Source: Bacillota bacterium (GTDB taxonomy: Bacteria; Bacillota; Clostridia; Clostridiales; Caloramatoraceae). From it: DNA of 64,000 nt. The notes under the pieces were generated by a model that saw nothing but the letters and a program-made list of their open reading frames with translations, was not told the DNA's origin and ran no database searches. Below are positions 28,244 through 38,965 of this stretch, piece after piece; position 1 is the stretch's first letter, and each line of letters opens with the position of its first letter. Both the position numbers and the translations under genes were made by a program. The DNA is taken from assembly GCA_023389275.1 (NCBI GenBank), contig JAEWEN010000064.1, forward strand, positions 44,793-108,792, in the 5' to 3' direction.

Positions 28244-28954
28244 TTATTTAATATGCAAAATTTTTAGCGCATCTTCTCTATAGTTTAAAACTAAATCATC
28301 TGGAAAATTTGCTTCTTTTAAAACATTAATACAGTTTTCAAAACCTCCAACCTCATAGTATATATGAGAATCACTTCCCATAACTACCATAACATTATGT
28401 TTTTTACAAAGGCTTAGCATTTTGAAAACGTTTTCTCTTGCTCCTTCTCTAAAAGCATTAGGCTTTAGAGAAGAATTATTAATCTCAAGTAGTGTTCCTG
28501 TTTTTTTAGCAGCTAAAACAAGTTTTTCATAATCTATAGGAATTCTACTATCATCTGGATGACCAATTATTTTTACATATGGATTTTTCATAGCACCAAT
28601 AACAGCATCTGTATTTTCTTCTATTGTTCCAGATTTTATGCAAGGTGGATGTAAACTTGCAATTGCATAATCAAGACTTGATAAAAGCTTTTCATCAACA
28701 TCTAATCGTCCATGATAATCTATAATATTAGCTTCTATTCCCTTTAAAACTCTTACTCCATCAATATTATCTTTTATTACCTTCATATTTTGAAAATGGA
28801 ATAAATGGGATGCTCCTGGCATACTAGGTGCATGATCTGATATACCAAGAATCTTAAGTCCTTTATTTTTTGCCTCATCAATGTTTTCTTTAACAGTACT
28901 ATATGCATGACCACTTGATATAGTATGAACATGTAAGTCTAAAATTTGTTTCAT
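28244..28954 (-). CDS. PHP-domain phosphatase (YcdX family)
   Basis: 236 residues of the YcdX-like branch of the PHP superfamily. Metal ligands are in DLHVHTISSGHAYST (6-20), ISDHAPSMPGA (~39), KGIEANIIDYHG (~73), SLHPP (~100), GHPDDSRIP (~132), EINNSSLKP and GSDSHIYYEVG (~193-203). YcdX proteins are trinuclear zinc phosphatases with a poorly defined physiological substrate. It ends four bases from the leuA promoter, and no separate terminator is visible. Second PHP protein of the window. Confidence 0.85.
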   Translation of the reverse strand: MKQILDLHVHTISSGHAYSTVKENIDEAKNKGLKILGISDHAPSMPGASHLFHFQNMKVIKDNIDGVRVLKGIEANIIDYHGRLDVDEKLLSSLDYAIASLHPPCIKSGTIEENTDAVIGAMKNPYVKIIGHPDDSRIPIDYEKLVLAAKKTGTLLEINNSSLKPNAFREGARENVFKMLSLCKKHNVMVVMGSDSHIYYEVGGFENCINVLKEANFPDDLVLNYREDALKILHIK

Positions 28955-29025
28955 AGTCTCACTCCAATAATTATAATCTTATTAATACTATATCATAATT
29001 ATGTTTTGTATATATATCCTTAAGG

Positions 29026-30681
29026 TTAAATTTCCATTATTATAGGTATAATATTAGGTCTTCGTTTTGTTTCTTCATATAAATATCTTTCTATAGATTT
29101 TTTAACACTTTGTTTTAATACGCTCCATTCAACAATACCTTTTTCAAGGCATTTTTCAATTTCGATTCTTGATATTTCCTTTGTTTCTTTTATAAGCTCT
29201 TCAGCTTCTTTTACATAAACAAATCCTCTTGTAATAACATCTGGTCCTGCTACTATTGAATAACTTTCTCTTTCAATTGTTACAACAACTGTTAACATAC
29301 CATCTTCTGCTAAGGCTTTTCTATCTCTTAAAACAATATTTCCAACATCTCCAACCCCTAGTCCGTCTACTAGTATTTTACCTGTTTTAACCTTTCCACC
29401 TATTTTAGCTTCATTTTTAGATAAGTTAAGAACTTGACCAGTTCTTAATATAAATATATTTTCATTTTTCATACCTAAGTCTTCTGCAAGTTGTCCATGA
29501 AGTTTTAAATGCCTATATTCACCATGAACAGGCATAAAATATTTTGGATGAACTAAAGTATGTATAAGCTTTAACTCTTCTCTACAAGCGTGCCCTGAAA
29601 CGTGAACAGCTTCTAAATCCTTATATATAACCTTAGCACCTTGTTTTAAAAGCTGATCTATAACCCTTGCTATAAGTTTGTCATTTCCTGGTATTGGAGA
29701 GGCCGATATTATAAATAAATCATTTGGCTCTACCTTTATTTTTCTGTGGGTAGAAAAGGCTATTCTACCTAGTGCAGCCATAGATTCTCCTTGACTTCCT
29801 GTTGTTATTATAGTAACTTCATCATTTTTTAAATTTGAAACATCATCAACATCAATAACATACTCATCTGGAATATGTAAATATCCTAATGTTCTAGCTA
29901 CATTAGATATATTCTCCATACTTCTTCCACTAAATGCAACCTTTCTTCCATATTTAATAGATGCATTTATTATTTGTTGCATTCTATGTATGTTAGAAGC
30001 AAATGTAGCAACTATTACTCTTCCTGTAGCTTCTGAAAAAAGTTTTAAAAGAGTATCTCCTATTTTTTTCTCAGATATTGTATACCCATGTCTTTCTACG
30101 TTAGTACTATCTGCCATTAAAAGCAGTACTCCTTTTTTTCCAAGCTCTGAAATTCTATTAAGGTCCATTACTAAACCATCAATAGGTGTATAATCTATTT
30201 TAAAATCACCTGTATGAAGTAAAACACCTTTTGGAGTATGAATAGCAAGGGAACATGAATCTGCAATGCTATGATTGTTTCTTATAAACTCTACTCCTAT
30301 ATTTTCGTGATATATAGTATCACCTGGATAAACATTATTTAATGTACACTCATCTAGTATTTTATGTTCTTTAAGTTTTGTTTCTATAATTCCTAAAGTT
30401 AATTTTGTACCGTACACAGGAATATTTATTTGTTTAAGTATATAAGGAAGGGCCCCTATATGATCTTCATGTCCATGGGTTATAAAAAATCCTTTTACTT
30501 TTTCTTTATTTTCAATTAAATAACTTACATCTGGAATAATAAGATCTACTCCATACATTTCTTCATCTGGAAAAGCTACTCCACAATCTATTACAATTAT
30601 TTCATCTTTATATTCAATAGCAGTTATGTTCTTTCCAATCTCACCTAAACCGCCTAAAGGTATAACTTTAACATTATCCAT
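29026..30681 (-). CDS. rnj: Ribonuclease J
   Basis: 551-residue beta-CASP metallo-beta-lactamase nuclease with combined endonuclease and 5'-3' exonuclease activity, central to mRNA decay and rRNA maturation in Firmicutes. The zinc motif is H69-x-H71-x-D73-H74 (THGHEDHIG). Other landmarks are DVSYLIENKEKVKG, MADSTNVERHG, SGHACREELKLIHTLVHPKYFMPVHGEYRHL and the C-terminal domain RRPNIIPIIMEI. Length matches RNase J1/J2. A GGAG site precedes the ATG. The symbol rnjA or rnjB cannot be assigned from one copy. Confidence 0.93.
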   Translation of the reverse strand: MDNVKVIPLGGLGEIGKNITAIEYKDEIIVIDCGVAFPDEEMYGVDLIIPDVSYLIENKEKVKGFFITHGHEDHIGALPYILKQINIPVYGTKLTLGIIETKLKEHKILDECTLNNVYPGDTIYHENIGVEFIRNNHSIADSCSLAIHTPKGVLLHTGDFKIDYTPIDGLVMDLNRISELGKKGVLLLMADSTNVERHGYTISEKKIGDTLLKLFSEATGRVIVATFASNIHRMQQIINASIKYGRKVAFSGRSMENISNVARTLGYLHIPDEYVIDVDDVSNLKNDEVTIITTGSQGESMAALGRIAFSTHRKIKVEPNDLFIISASPIPGNDKLIARVIDQLLKQGAKVIYKDLEAVHVSGHACREELKLIHTLVHPKYFMPVHGEYRHLKLHGQLAEDLGMKNENIFILRTGQVLNLSKNEAKIGGKVKTGKILVDGLGVGDVGNIVLRDRKALAEDGMLTVVVTIERESYSIVAGPDVITRGFVYVKEAEELIKETKEISRIEIEKCLEKGIVEWSVLKQSVKKSIERYLYEETKRRPNIIPIIMEI

Positions 30682-30889
30682 TTATATTCTCCTTTTTAGT
30701 TTTATTATTATTATTGGTAAAATATAAAAATAATATAAGTAAATATTTAAATTTTATAAAAATATTTAACATAAATAGGAAAATTATATTTTATGCAAAC
30801 AATTGATTGGGGTTTTCATGTATGTTATTATATAATTCGTTATTAAAGATTTTTACTAAAGAAATAAACAGCAGAAAGGCGGTAGTACT

Positions 30890-31981
30890 ATGTCTTGGCA
30901 AGCTATGTTAAAAAATAATATTACAAAATCCCATGATTTAGTAAAACTTCTGAATCTTACAGAAGAAGAAAAAATCAAAATGGATGAAATATTAGATAAA
31001 TACCCTATGTCTATAACCCCTTATTATTTATCATTAATTGATTTTAATGATCCAAATGACCCTATATTAAAAATGTGTATTCCATCTATAGAAGAAACTG
31101 ACCTTGGAGGAAGTTTTGATACAAGTGGAGAAGCAGATAATACTATTATTGATGGAATGCAACATAAATATAAACAAACTGCACTTATTCTTTCAACAAA
31201 TCAATGTGCAATGTACTGTAGACACTGTTTTAGAAAAAGACTTGTAGGATTAACAGACGATGAAATTGCAAAGAAATTTAGTGAAATGACAGATTATATA
31301 AAAAACCACAAAGAAATTTCTAATGTATTAATATCAGGTGGAGATTCATTTTTAAATAACAATAAAAAAATTCAAGGCTATTTAGAAGCATTATGTGATA
31401 TAGAACATCTTGACTTAATAAGATTTGGGACAAGAACACCTGTAGTTTTTCCAAGTCGTATAACAGATGATAAAGAGCTTCAAGAAATTCTTAAAACTTA
31501 TTCAAAGAAAAAACAAATATATGTAATCACTCAATTTAATCATCCTAAAGAGTTAACTAAAGAGGCTATAGCTTCTGTTAAATGTCTTATGAATCTTGGA
31601 ATTTCAGTTAAAAATCAAACAGTTTTACTTAAAGGAATAAATGATAATCCAACTGTCCTTGGAAATCTTTTAAAAGGCTTAACAGCTGCTGGAATTACTC
31701 CTTATTATGTATTTCAATGTCGTCCTGTAACAGGAGTTAAAAATCAATTCCAACTAACTTTAGAAGAGGGATATGATATAGTAGAAAAAGCAAAATCTAT
31801 GCAAAATGGTCAAGGAAAAGGATTTAAATACTGTTTATCTCATGTAACAGGAAAAATTGAAATTGTAGGTAAAACAGAAAATGGTGAAATGATATTTAAA
31901 TATCATGAAGCAAAATATGATAAAGACCAAGGTAGAATATTTATAAAAAAACTAGATAAAAACCAATGTTGGTTAGATTAA
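30890..31981 (+). CDS. KamA-family radical SAM protein with atypical substrate site
   Basis: 363-residue radical SAM enzyme of the lysine 2,3-aminomutase family. The [4Fe-4S] motif is C106-x3-C110-x2-C113 (NQCAMYCRHCF); SGGDSF, RFGTRTPVVFPSRIT and VLLKGINDN are shared with KamA. In C. subterminale KamA the lysine side chain is held by D293 (in YQCDL) and D330 (in VVDAPGGGGK). Here the first is R278 (QCRP), and the second region is shortened to YCLSHVTGK, with K322 as the possible PLP lysine. The C-terminal zinc CxCxxC is absent. It may be an aminomutase for another amino acid or a modification enzyme. AAAGGCGG ribosome site; plus-strand single gene. Confidence 0.8.
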   Translation: MSWQAMLKNNITKSHDLVKLLNLTEEEKIKMDEILDKYPMSITPYYLSLIDFNDPNDPILKMCIPSIEETDLGGSFDTSGEADNTIIDGMQHKYKQTALILSTNQCAMYCRHCFRKRLVGLTDDEIAKKFSEMTDYIKNHKEISNVLISGGDSFLNNNKKIQGYLEALCDIEHLDLIRFGTRTPVVFPSRITDDKELQEILKTYSKKKQIYVITQFNHPKELTKEAIASVKCLMNLGISVKNQTVLLKGINDNPTVLGNLLKGLTAAGITPYYVFQCRPVTGVKNQFQLTLEEGYDIVEKAKSMQNGQGKGFKYCLSHVTGKIEIVGKTENGEMIFKYHEAKYDKDQGRIFIKKLDKNQCWLD

Positions 31982-31986
31982 TAAAT

Positions 31987-32021
31987 AAAAAAGATACTTC
32001 CATAAAAGAAGTATCTTTTTT
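31987..32021. terminator. Bidirectional terminator between the KamA-like gene and the ABC ATPase gene
   Basis: 14-bp perfect stem AAAAAAGATACTTC with a 7-base loop between convergent genes, U-tracts in both directions. Confidence 0.9.
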
Positions 32022-32775
32022 ATAATTTCCATTTTTCAAGACTTTTTATCATAAATTCTTTTATATTAAAGTCATATGTATTATTAATAATATCACTACT
32101 TAAAACATCTTTTGCAAGTCCTTTATAAACAATTTCACCATTATTTAAAAGTATTACATTTTCACTAAAATTTCTTACTAAATTTAAATCATGTATAACA
32201 CTTATAACTAATCTATTATTATTTTCTTTCCACTTATTAACATACTCTAAAATCTCTATTTGACTTTTTAAATCTAAATGATTTGTAGGTTCATCTAATA
32301 AAAGAACTTTAGGATTTTGTGCAAATGCTCTTGCTAAAAATACTTTTTGTAATTGACCACCTGATAGCTGTGTTATCATTTTATCTTTTTCATTAATTAA
32401 ACCTACACTTTCTATACATGATATAATATATTCTTTTTCTTCATTTGATTTATAATTAATACCTTTTGTATGTACATATCTTCCTGTTGAAACAGCATCA
32501 AATACGCTATAGGGAAAATATATATCAGATGTTTGACTCATTAAAGCTATATTTTTTGCTATTTCTTTTCTTTTCATAGAAGATATACTCTTTTCCTCTA
32601 ATATTACATCTCCCTTAAAAGGTATAATATTAGATATAGACTTTAAAAGAGTAGATTTTCCAGAACCATTAGGTCCTATTATACATAAATTAGTGTTTTT
32701 ATTAACACTAAAGCTTATATTTTTTATTATATTTGATTTATTATAACCACAGTATAGATTTTTTACTTTTAACAA
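32020..32775 (-). CDS. FecCD-type ABC transporter ATP-binding protein
   Basis: 251-residue ATPase for import of iron chelate, haem or cobalamin. Walker A is GPNGSGKST, the Q-loop MSQTSDIYFPYSVFDAV, signature LSGGQLQKVFLARAFAQNP and Walker B LLLDEPTNHLD. It is third in a binding protein / permease / ATPase operon. The start is TTG, supported by AGGTG upstream. FYFPYSVFDAVSTGRYVH-type sequence is common to FecE/FhuC/BtuD, so the ligand cannot be separated. Confidence 0.88.
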   Translation of the reverse strand: MLKVKNLYCGYNKSNIIKNISFSVNKNTNLCIIGPNGSGKSTLLKSISNIIPFKGDVILEEKSISSMKRKEIAKNIALMSQTSDIYFPYSVFDAVSTGRYVHTKGINYKSNEEKEYIISCIESVGLINEKDKMITQLSGGQLQKVFLARAFAQNPKVLLLDEPTNHLDLKSQIEILEYVNKWKENNNRLVISVIHDLNLVRNFSENVILLNNGEIVYKGLAKDVLSSDIINNTYDFNIKEFMIKSLEKWKL

Positions 32776-32783
32776 AATTTCAC

Positions 32784-33797
32784 CTACTTAGATTTTCTAA
32801 AATATATATAAGCAAAAAATGGTGCACCAAATATAGCTGTTATAGCTCCAACTGGAAGTTCTGAATCTTTAAGTATTATTCTTGATAAAAGATCTGTTAA
32901 AACCATTAAACTTCCTCCAAACAATATACACATAGGTATTACAAGCTTATGATTTGAACCAACTAACTTTCGTGCTGCATGTGGTGCTATTAAATCTATA
33001 AAACCTATAACTCCACATAAAGCTACTGAGCTTCCTGTAAGTACTGAAGATGCTATAAATAATATACTTTTAACCTTTTTTGTTTCTACTCCTACACTTT
33101 TAGCCTGTTCCTCTCCAAATGTTAAAATATCCATTTCTCTAGTATAAAGTAAAACTCCTATAATCCCTATTATAAAAAAAGGAATTATAGTAAAAGTAGA
33201 ATTCCAGCCTTTCATAGCAAAAGAACCCATTTGCCAAAGAGCTATACTTTTTATTTGCTCACTAAAAAGTGCAGATAATGTAGTTAAAATACCATTTACA
33301 AATAAGGAAAACACCATTCCAAATAAAATAATAGTATTATTAGACATTGTTTTATCTAGTTTATAAGAAAAAACAATAACAAGGAAAACAGTAAAAAGAC
33401 CAAATATAAACCCTATTAATGGAAGAGAAAATGTTTTTAGAAATGGTATTGAAACTCCAAATATTATACTTAATCCAACACCAAGTGATGCTCCTGATGA
33501 AACCCCAAGTGTAAAAGGAGACGCCAGTTCATTTTTTAAAATTGATTGTACAACTGCACCACTAACTGCAAGTGATGCTCCAACTAAAAATGCAAGAATT
33601 ACTCTAGGAAGTCTAAGATTCCAAACTATAGAAACATCATTTACATCAACATCTTTCATTAAAGGAATGTTAAAAAGCTTGTTTAATATAATACTAACTG
33701 TATGGCTAACATTAATATTGGAGCTTCCAAAGGAAGCTCCAATACTAATAATCAAAAATGCAATTATTATTCCTATAATAATTTTCCTATTTTTCAT
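32784..33797 (-). CDS. FecCD-family ABC transporter permease
   Basis: 337-residue integral membrane protein with about ten helices, the fold of BtuC/FhuB/FecD. Hallmarks are WNLRLPRVILAFLVGASLAVSGAVVQSILKNELASPFTLGVSSGASLG and the C-terminal CGVIGFIDLIAPHAARKLVGSNHKLVIPM (site of contact with the ATPase) and ELPVGAITAIFGAPFFAYI. It overlaps the binding-protein gene by 11 bases and is followed by the ATPase gene 8 bases later. Confidence 0.9.
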   Translation of the reverse strand: MKNRKIIIGIIIAFLIISIGASFGSSNINVSHTVSIILNKLFNIPLMKDVDVNDVSIVWNLRLPRVILAFLVGASLAVSGAVVQSILKNELASPFTLGVSSGASLGVGLSIIFGVSIPFLKTFSLPLIGFIFGLFTVFLVIVFSYKLDKTMSNNTIILFGMVFSLFVNGILTTLSALFSEQIKSIALWQMGSFAMKGWNSTFTIIPFFIIGIIGVLLYTREMDILTFGEEQAKSVGVETKKVKSILFIASSVLTGSSVALCGVIGFIDLIAPHAARKLVGSNHKLVIPMCILFGGSLMVLTDLLSRIILKDSELPVGAITAIFGAPFFAYIYFRKSK

Positions 33798-34698
33798 AGT
33801 ACTCCGGATATATAGATTTTGCCATTTCTTTTAAAGCTTTTATAATATGCTGTGACGGACGTGATGATGAGTTCATATCTATCATATACACATTATTATT
33901 TTTTATAGCATTAATATTTTCCCATCCATTACGAGCTTTTATAATATTAGTTGCATTTTCTATATAGCCTTCATTAGTTAATATAACATCTGGATTACTT
34001 TTTATAACAGACTCTTCTGTTGGAGAAATCCATTGTTTTTTATCTTTAAATATATTTTCTGCTCCTACTATTTCTATCATTTCATTTAAAAAAGTTCCTT
34101 CTCCAAAGCTAAATAAATTAGGAGATGATCCAATTTCAAAATATACTTTTTTCTTATTTTTTATATTTTTTGAAATATCTTGTATACTATTTATTTCTTT
34201 TTTCATATTTGCTATTATTTCATTTCCTTTTTCATCCTTTGAAAAAAGTGATGATATAAATTTAATGTCATTATATATTCCATCTATAGAAGTAGAGCTT
34301 GGAATATATACAACTGGTATTCCTGCTTCCTCAATTGCTTTAAAAGGATCTTGTCCTGTTTCAGTTTTATTATGAGATGAAGCTATTATAATATCAGGAT
34401 TTAGCTTTATTATTTTCTCAGCATCTGGATTTGAAAAATCAAGTTTTTCTATATTTCCTTTTAAACCTTCTACATCACTTGAGTATTTATCTATAGCTAC
34501 AATTTTATCACTAAGTCCAAGGTCTATTAAAACTTCTGTATTAGAAGGTGCTGTTGATATTATTCTTTCAATACTTTTAGGAACATTAATTTTTTGCCCA
34601 TTGTATTCAATTGATTTATTTGATGTACACCCTAAAAACATAAATAATATAAACATTAAATTAATAGCTAAAAAAGTATATTTAAATGTTTTCTTCAA
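33787..34698 (-). CDS. ABC transporter substrate-binding lipoprotein (FecB/BtuF type)
   Basis: 303 residues. The lipoprotein signal has lipobox FLGC with C24 as the lipidated residue. The mature part is a class III periplasmic-binding fold (RIISTAPSNTEVLIDLGLSDKIVAID, LNPDIIIASSHNK, NPDVILTNEGYI). Ligand could be a siderophore, haem or a corrinoid; there is no cobalamin riboswitch or Fur-like box visible in the 28-base gap upstream. The start is TTG with AGGAGG nine bases upstream. It may be co-transcribed with the preceding dehydratase activase gene. Confidence 0.88.
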   Translation of the reverse strand: MKKTFKYTFLAINLMFILFMFLGCTSNKSIEYNGQKINVPKSIERIISTAPSNTEVLIDLGLSDKIVAIDKYSSDVEGLKGNIEKLDFSNPDAEKIIKLNPDIIIASSHNKTETGQDPFKAIEEAGIPVVYIPSSTSIDGIYNDIKFISSLFSKDEKGNEIIANMKKEINSIQDISKNIKNKKKVYFEIGSSPNLFSFGEGTFLNEMIEIVGAENIFKDKKQWISPTEESVIKSNPDVILTNEGYIENATNIIKARNGWENINAIKNNNVYMIDMNSSSRPSQHIIKALKEMAKSIYPEYYEK

Positions 34699-34726
34699 AT
34701 TATGTATCCTCCTTTTTTCTAGATGT

Positions 34727-37700
34727 TTACTTATTTATTTCTTCAAAAGCTTTGTTAAGCATAAGTTTAATTCTATTTACCTGATTAACTTTACTAGCTC
34801 CTGGGTCATAATCTATAGCTGCTATATTAGCCTTTGGATAAATTCTTTTAAGCTGTTTAATAACTCCTTTTCCTGTTACATGATTAGGTAAACATGCAAA
34901 TGGCTGCATACAAACTATATTATTAACACCTTCATCTAAAAGTTCAACCATTTCACCTGTTAAAAACCATCCTTCACCTGTATTATGTCCAATAGATAGT
35001 ATTTTAGAAGCACCTTTTGCTATTTCTTCTATAGGTTTTGGAGGTGAAAATCTTTTACTTTCCTTAGTAGCTTTTATATACTCTTTTTTATAAAATTCTA
35101 TTCCCTTTATACCAAGATTTGATATAAATTCTTGTTTTCTAGTTCCCGTTAAATATTTTCTAGAAAAATCTCCGTCATATAAGCAGTAAAGTAAAAAGTC
35201 ACCTAAATCTGGTACAACTACTTCTGCTCCTTCTTCTTCTAAAATTTTTATAATATCATTATTAGCTGTTGGATGATACTTTACAAGTATTTCTCCAACA
35301 AGTCCAACTCTTGGTTTAGTTTCAGTTGTGATTTCTAGATTATCAAACTCTTCTACCATATTTCTAATATTTTTTCTAAATAATGACATACTAGATGATT
35401 TTAAAGAATCTTTAAATATATTATTCCATTTATTATAAAGTTCATTAGCTGATCCTTTTATCTTTTCATATGGACGAGTTTTATATAAAACCTTCATTAA
35501 TGCATCTCCATATACAAGAGCCATCATTAATCTATTAAGCATTGCAGGAGAATATTTAAACCCTGGATTTTTCTCTATTCCTGTAGCACTAATAGATATA
35601 ACAGGTACAAATCCATATCCTGCATCTTTAAGGGCTTTTCTTAAAAATGCAATATAATTTGTAGCCCTGCATCCTCCACCTGTTTGAGTTATAGCAACAG
35701 CTGTTTTATTTACATCATATTTTCCTGATTTTAAAGCCTCAATAATTTGTCCAAGTACTATTATAGCAGGATAACAAGCATCATTATTTATATATTTAAG
35801 TCCTTCGTTAATAGCTTCATTATCTATAGAAGGCAATACCTTAAAATTGTATCCTGATATATTTAGCGATTTTTCTATTAAGTCAAAATGTATAGGAGAC
35901 ATTTGAGGACAAAGTATTGTATATTCTTTTCTCATTTCCTTTGTAAATAAAACTTTTTCAAAGCTTGTATTATCCTTAACACAGCTTATACCATTTTTAT
36001 CTCTTTCTTCTATAGCAGCTTTTAATGATCTTAATCTGATTTTAACTGCACCTAAATTAGATCCCTCATCTATTTTTATCATAGTATATATTTTATTACA
36101 TGACTCTAAAATTTCTTGTACCTGATCTGTTGTTACTGCATCAAGACCACATCCAAAAGAATTTAGCTGTACAATATCTAAATCATCTCTTGTTTTAATA
36201 AAGTTTGCAGCTGCATATAATCTTGAGTGATAAACCCATTGGTCTACTACTCTTAATGGTCTATTAACATTTCCTAAATGGCAAATAGAATCCTCTGTTA
36301 AAACAGCCATATTTAAAGAAGTTATAATCTCAGGTATACCATGATTAATTTCAGGGTCTATATGATAAGGTCTTCCTGATAGTACTATTCCTTTCATATT
36401 ATTTTCTTCTATATACTTTAAAACTTCTTCTCCCTTTTTTCTTATATCTTCTTTAAACTTTTTATATTCTACTAAAGCTAAGTCAAAAGCATTTTCTATT
36501 TCTTTTTTATCTATATTAAATGCTGTAAATTCCTCTACAAGTCTTACTTTTAATCTTTTATAATCTTCTAAAGGTAAAAATGGGTTCATATATTTTATAT
36601 TTTTTTCTTTTATGTCATCACAATTTGCTTTTATAACCTCTGGATAGGAAGTTACTATTGGACAGTTAAAGTTATTGTCTGCACCTTTTTGCTCCTTAAC
36701 TTCCTTTGGTATAGATGGATAAAAAATAACATCTACATTTTTTTCAACTAAATCGGCTATATGTCCATGTACTAATTTTCCTGGATAACAAACTGATTCT
36801 GATGGTATTGTTTCTATTCCCTTTTCATATATTTTTTTAGAAGATGGAGATGATAAAACTACCTTAAATCCAAGCTGAGTAAAGAAAGTAAACCAAAGTG
36901 GATAATTTTCATACATATTTAAAACTCTCGGAATACCTATACTTCCTCTTTTAGCTTCTAAATCATCTAAAGCTTTGTAAGAAAACAGTTTATCATATTT
37001 ATATTTATATAAGTTAGGAACATTTACATTTTCGCTTTTACCTGTAGGCTTTTCACATCTATTTCCTGATATAAATCTTTCTCCATTATTAAAAATATTA
37101 ATATTTAACTTACAGTTGTTATTACATCTTCCACATCTAGTATTTGTAATGTTCCATGTTAAATTTTCAATATCTTCTTTTAAAAGTAAAGTTGATTTAT
37201 AGTCTTTAGAGTATCTTTCCCTAGCTATTAAAGCTGCTCCAAATGCACCCATTATACCTGAAATATTTGGTCTTACAACCTCTGTTTCAAGTAATAATTC
37301 CATACTTCTTAAAACTGCATCATTATAGAATGTTCCACCTTGAACCACTATATTTTTACCAATATCTGATTCTTTTCTTATTTTTATAACTTTATAAAGA
37401 GCATTTTTTATAACAGAATATGATAATCCAGCTGATATATCTTCTATAGTAGCCCCTTCTTTTTGTGCTTGCTTTACTTTAGAATTCATAAAAACAGTAC
37501 ATCTTGAACCTAAATCTACAGGATGTTTAGAATTACATGCCATTTTAGAAAAATCTTCTATTTTTATTCCAAGTGATGAAGCAAAACTTTCTAAAAATGA
37601 ACCGCAACCTGATGAACATGCTTCATTTAGTATTATATTTTCTATAACACCATTTTTTATTTTCATACACTTCATATCTTGACCACCTATATCAAGAATA

Positions 37701-38944
37701 AAGTCTACATCTTCCTTAAAAAACTTTGCTGCCTTATAATGTGCAATTGTTTCTATTTCTCCAAAGTCAACTTTTAATGCAGATTTTATAAGAGCTTCTC
37801 CATAACCTGTAACCGCTGATGATACAATTTTTCCTTTTCCATCTATAGTAGTGTAAATATCCTTTAATATATTTATAGTGGATTTTAAAGGATTCCCTTG
37901 GTTGCTTCCATAATATGTATAAATAACATTTCCATTTTCATCAATTAATGCAGCTTTTGTAGTTGTACTTCCTGCATCTATTCCTAAAAAACAATTTCCT
38001 GTAAAGTCATTAACATCTATTGTGTTTACTACAGTTTTGCTATGTCTGTTTTTAAATTCTTCATATTCATTATCTATAAACAGTGGTCTTAAACTTTCAT
38101 TATTTCTACTACTTATATTATTTAAGCTGTTAATTTTATCTAATAAATCCTCTCTTTTTACACCTTTACTTTCTAAAGCATAAAGAGCTGCACCTAATGC
38201 TACATATAGCTGAGAGTTTTCAGGAAATATTACTTCACTTTCATCTAAATTTAAAACATCAATAAATCTTTCTCTTAAACCAGATAAAAAGTAAAGTGGT
38301 CCTCCTAAAAATGCAACATTACCATTTATTTTTCTTCCACAAGCTAGTCCACTTATTGTTTGAACAACAACAGCTTGAAATATAGAAACTGCTATATCTT
38401 CTTTCCTAGCTCCTTCATTTAAAAGAGGCTGGATATCTGTTTTAGCAAATACTCCACATCTTGCTGCTATAGGATATATTGTTTTATAATCTTTAGAAAG
38501 CTCATTTAGTCCGCTTGCATCTGTATTTAAAAGAGATGCCATTTGGTCTATAAAGGCACCTGTTCCCCCTGCACATGTACCGTTCATTCTTTGATCTAAT
38601 CCATCTCTTAAAAATGTTATTTTAGCATCTTCTCCGCCAAGCTCTATTACAACATCTGTTTCTGGATTAAATGTTTCTATACTTTTTGTTGATGCAATTA
38701 CTTCTTGAATAAAATCAAGACCTAGGTTTTCAGAAATAAACATTCCTGATGAGCCTGTTAATACTATACTAATTAAATCATCACTAAACTTTTCTAAGAC
38801 TTCATTTATAGTAGAAATAAAGCATCCTTTTATGTCTGAGTAATGTCTATTATAGCTACTAAATAAAATATTCTTATTCTTATCTAAAATAACTACTTTT
38901 AGTGTAGTTGATCCTATATCTATTCCTATAAATATTTGTCTCAT
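34727..38944 (-). CDS. 2-hydroxyacyl-CoA dehydratase activase-related protein (double BcrAD/BadFG ATPase plus DUF2229)
   Basis: 1405 residues. Two tandem ASKHA ATPase domains: the first ~3-255 ([46 protein letters not shown]), the second ~320-575 ([43 protein letters not shown]). A cysteine cluster [10 protein letters not shown] follows near 640, then a DUF2229/HgdB-like region to the C-terminus. Small activases drive ATP-dependent electron transfer to dehydratases through a [4Fe-4S] cluster; these giant fused forms are common in clostridia, and their partners are undefined. The first gene upstream is a TetR regulator 21 bases away. Confidence 0.87.
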   Translation of the reverse strand: MRQIFIGIDIGSTTLKVVILDKNKNILFSSYNRHYSDIKGCFISTINEVLEKFSDDLISIVLTGSSGMFISENLGLDFIQEVIASTKSIETFNPETDVVIELGGEDAKITFLRDGLDQRMNGTCAGGTGAFIDQMASLLNTDASGLNELSKDYKTIYPIAARCGVFAKTDIQPLLNEGARKEDIAVSIFQAVVVQTISGLACGRKINGNVAFLGGPLYFLSGLRERFIDVLNLDESEVIFPENSQLYVALGAALYALESKGVKREDLLDKINSLNNISSRNNESLRPLFIDNEYEEFKNRHSKTVVNTIDVNDFTGNCFLGIDAGSTTTKAALIDENGNVIYTYYGSNQGNPLKSTINILKDIYTTIDGKGKIVSSAVTGYGEALIKSALKVDFGEIETIAHYKAAKFFKEDVDFILDIGGQDMKCMKIKNGVIENIILNEACSSGCGSFLESFASSLGIKIEDFSKMACNSKHPVDLGSRCTVFMNSKVKQAQKEGATIEDISAGLSYSVIKNALYKVIKIRKESDIGKNIVVQGGTFYNDAVLRSMELLLETEVVRPNISGIMGAFGAALIARERYSKDYKSTLLLKEDIENLTWNITNTRCGRCNNNCKLNINIFNNGERFISGNRCEKPTGKSENVNVPNLYKYKYDKLFSYKALDDLEAKRGSIGIPRVLNMYENYPLWFTFFTQLGFKVVLSSPSSKKIYEKGIETIPSESVCYPGKLVHGHIADLVEKNVDVIFYPSIPKEVKEQKGADNNFNCPIVTSYPEVIKANCDDIKEKNIKYMNPFLPLEDYKRLKVRLVEEFTAFNIDKKEIENAFDLALVEYKKFKEDIRKKGEEVLKYIEENNMKGIVLSGRPYHIDPEINHGIPEIITSLNMAVLTEDSICHLGNVNRPLRVVDQWVYHSRLYAAANFIKTRDDLDIVQLNSFGCGLDAVTTDQVQEILESCNKIYTMIKIDEGSNLGAVKIRLRSLKAAIEERDKNGISCVKDNTSFEKVLFTKEMRKEYTILCPQMSPIHFDLIEKSLNISGYNFKVLPSIDNEAINEGLKYINNDACYPAIIVLGQIIEALKSGKYDVNKTAVAITQTGGGCRATNYIAFLRKALKDAGYGFVPVISISATGIEKNPGFKYSPAMLNRLMMALVYGDALMKVLYKTRPYEKIKGSANELYNKWNNIFKDSLKSSSMSLFRKNIRNMVEEFDNLEITTETKPRVGLVGEILVKYHPTANNDIIKILEEEGAEVVVPDLGDFLLYCLYDGDFSRKYLTGTRKQEFISNLGIKGIEFYKKEYIKATKESKRFSPPKPIEEIAKGASKILSIGHNTGEGWFLTGEMVELLDEGVNNIVCMQPFACLPNHVTGKGVIKQLKRIYPKANIAAIDYDPGASKVNQVNRIKLMLNKAFEEINK

Positions 38945-38965
38945 AAATTTACCCCCATTAGAAAG

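Noticed and set aside
30890..31981. Straight annotation as lysine 2,3-aminomutase
   Set aside because: Both lysine-binding aspartates and the zinc cysteines of that enzyme are missing.
34699..34726. Cobalamin riboswitch or Fur box before the FecB/BtuF-type gene
   Set aside because: Only 28 bases separate it from the activase gene, and no B12-box or iron-box sequence is present.
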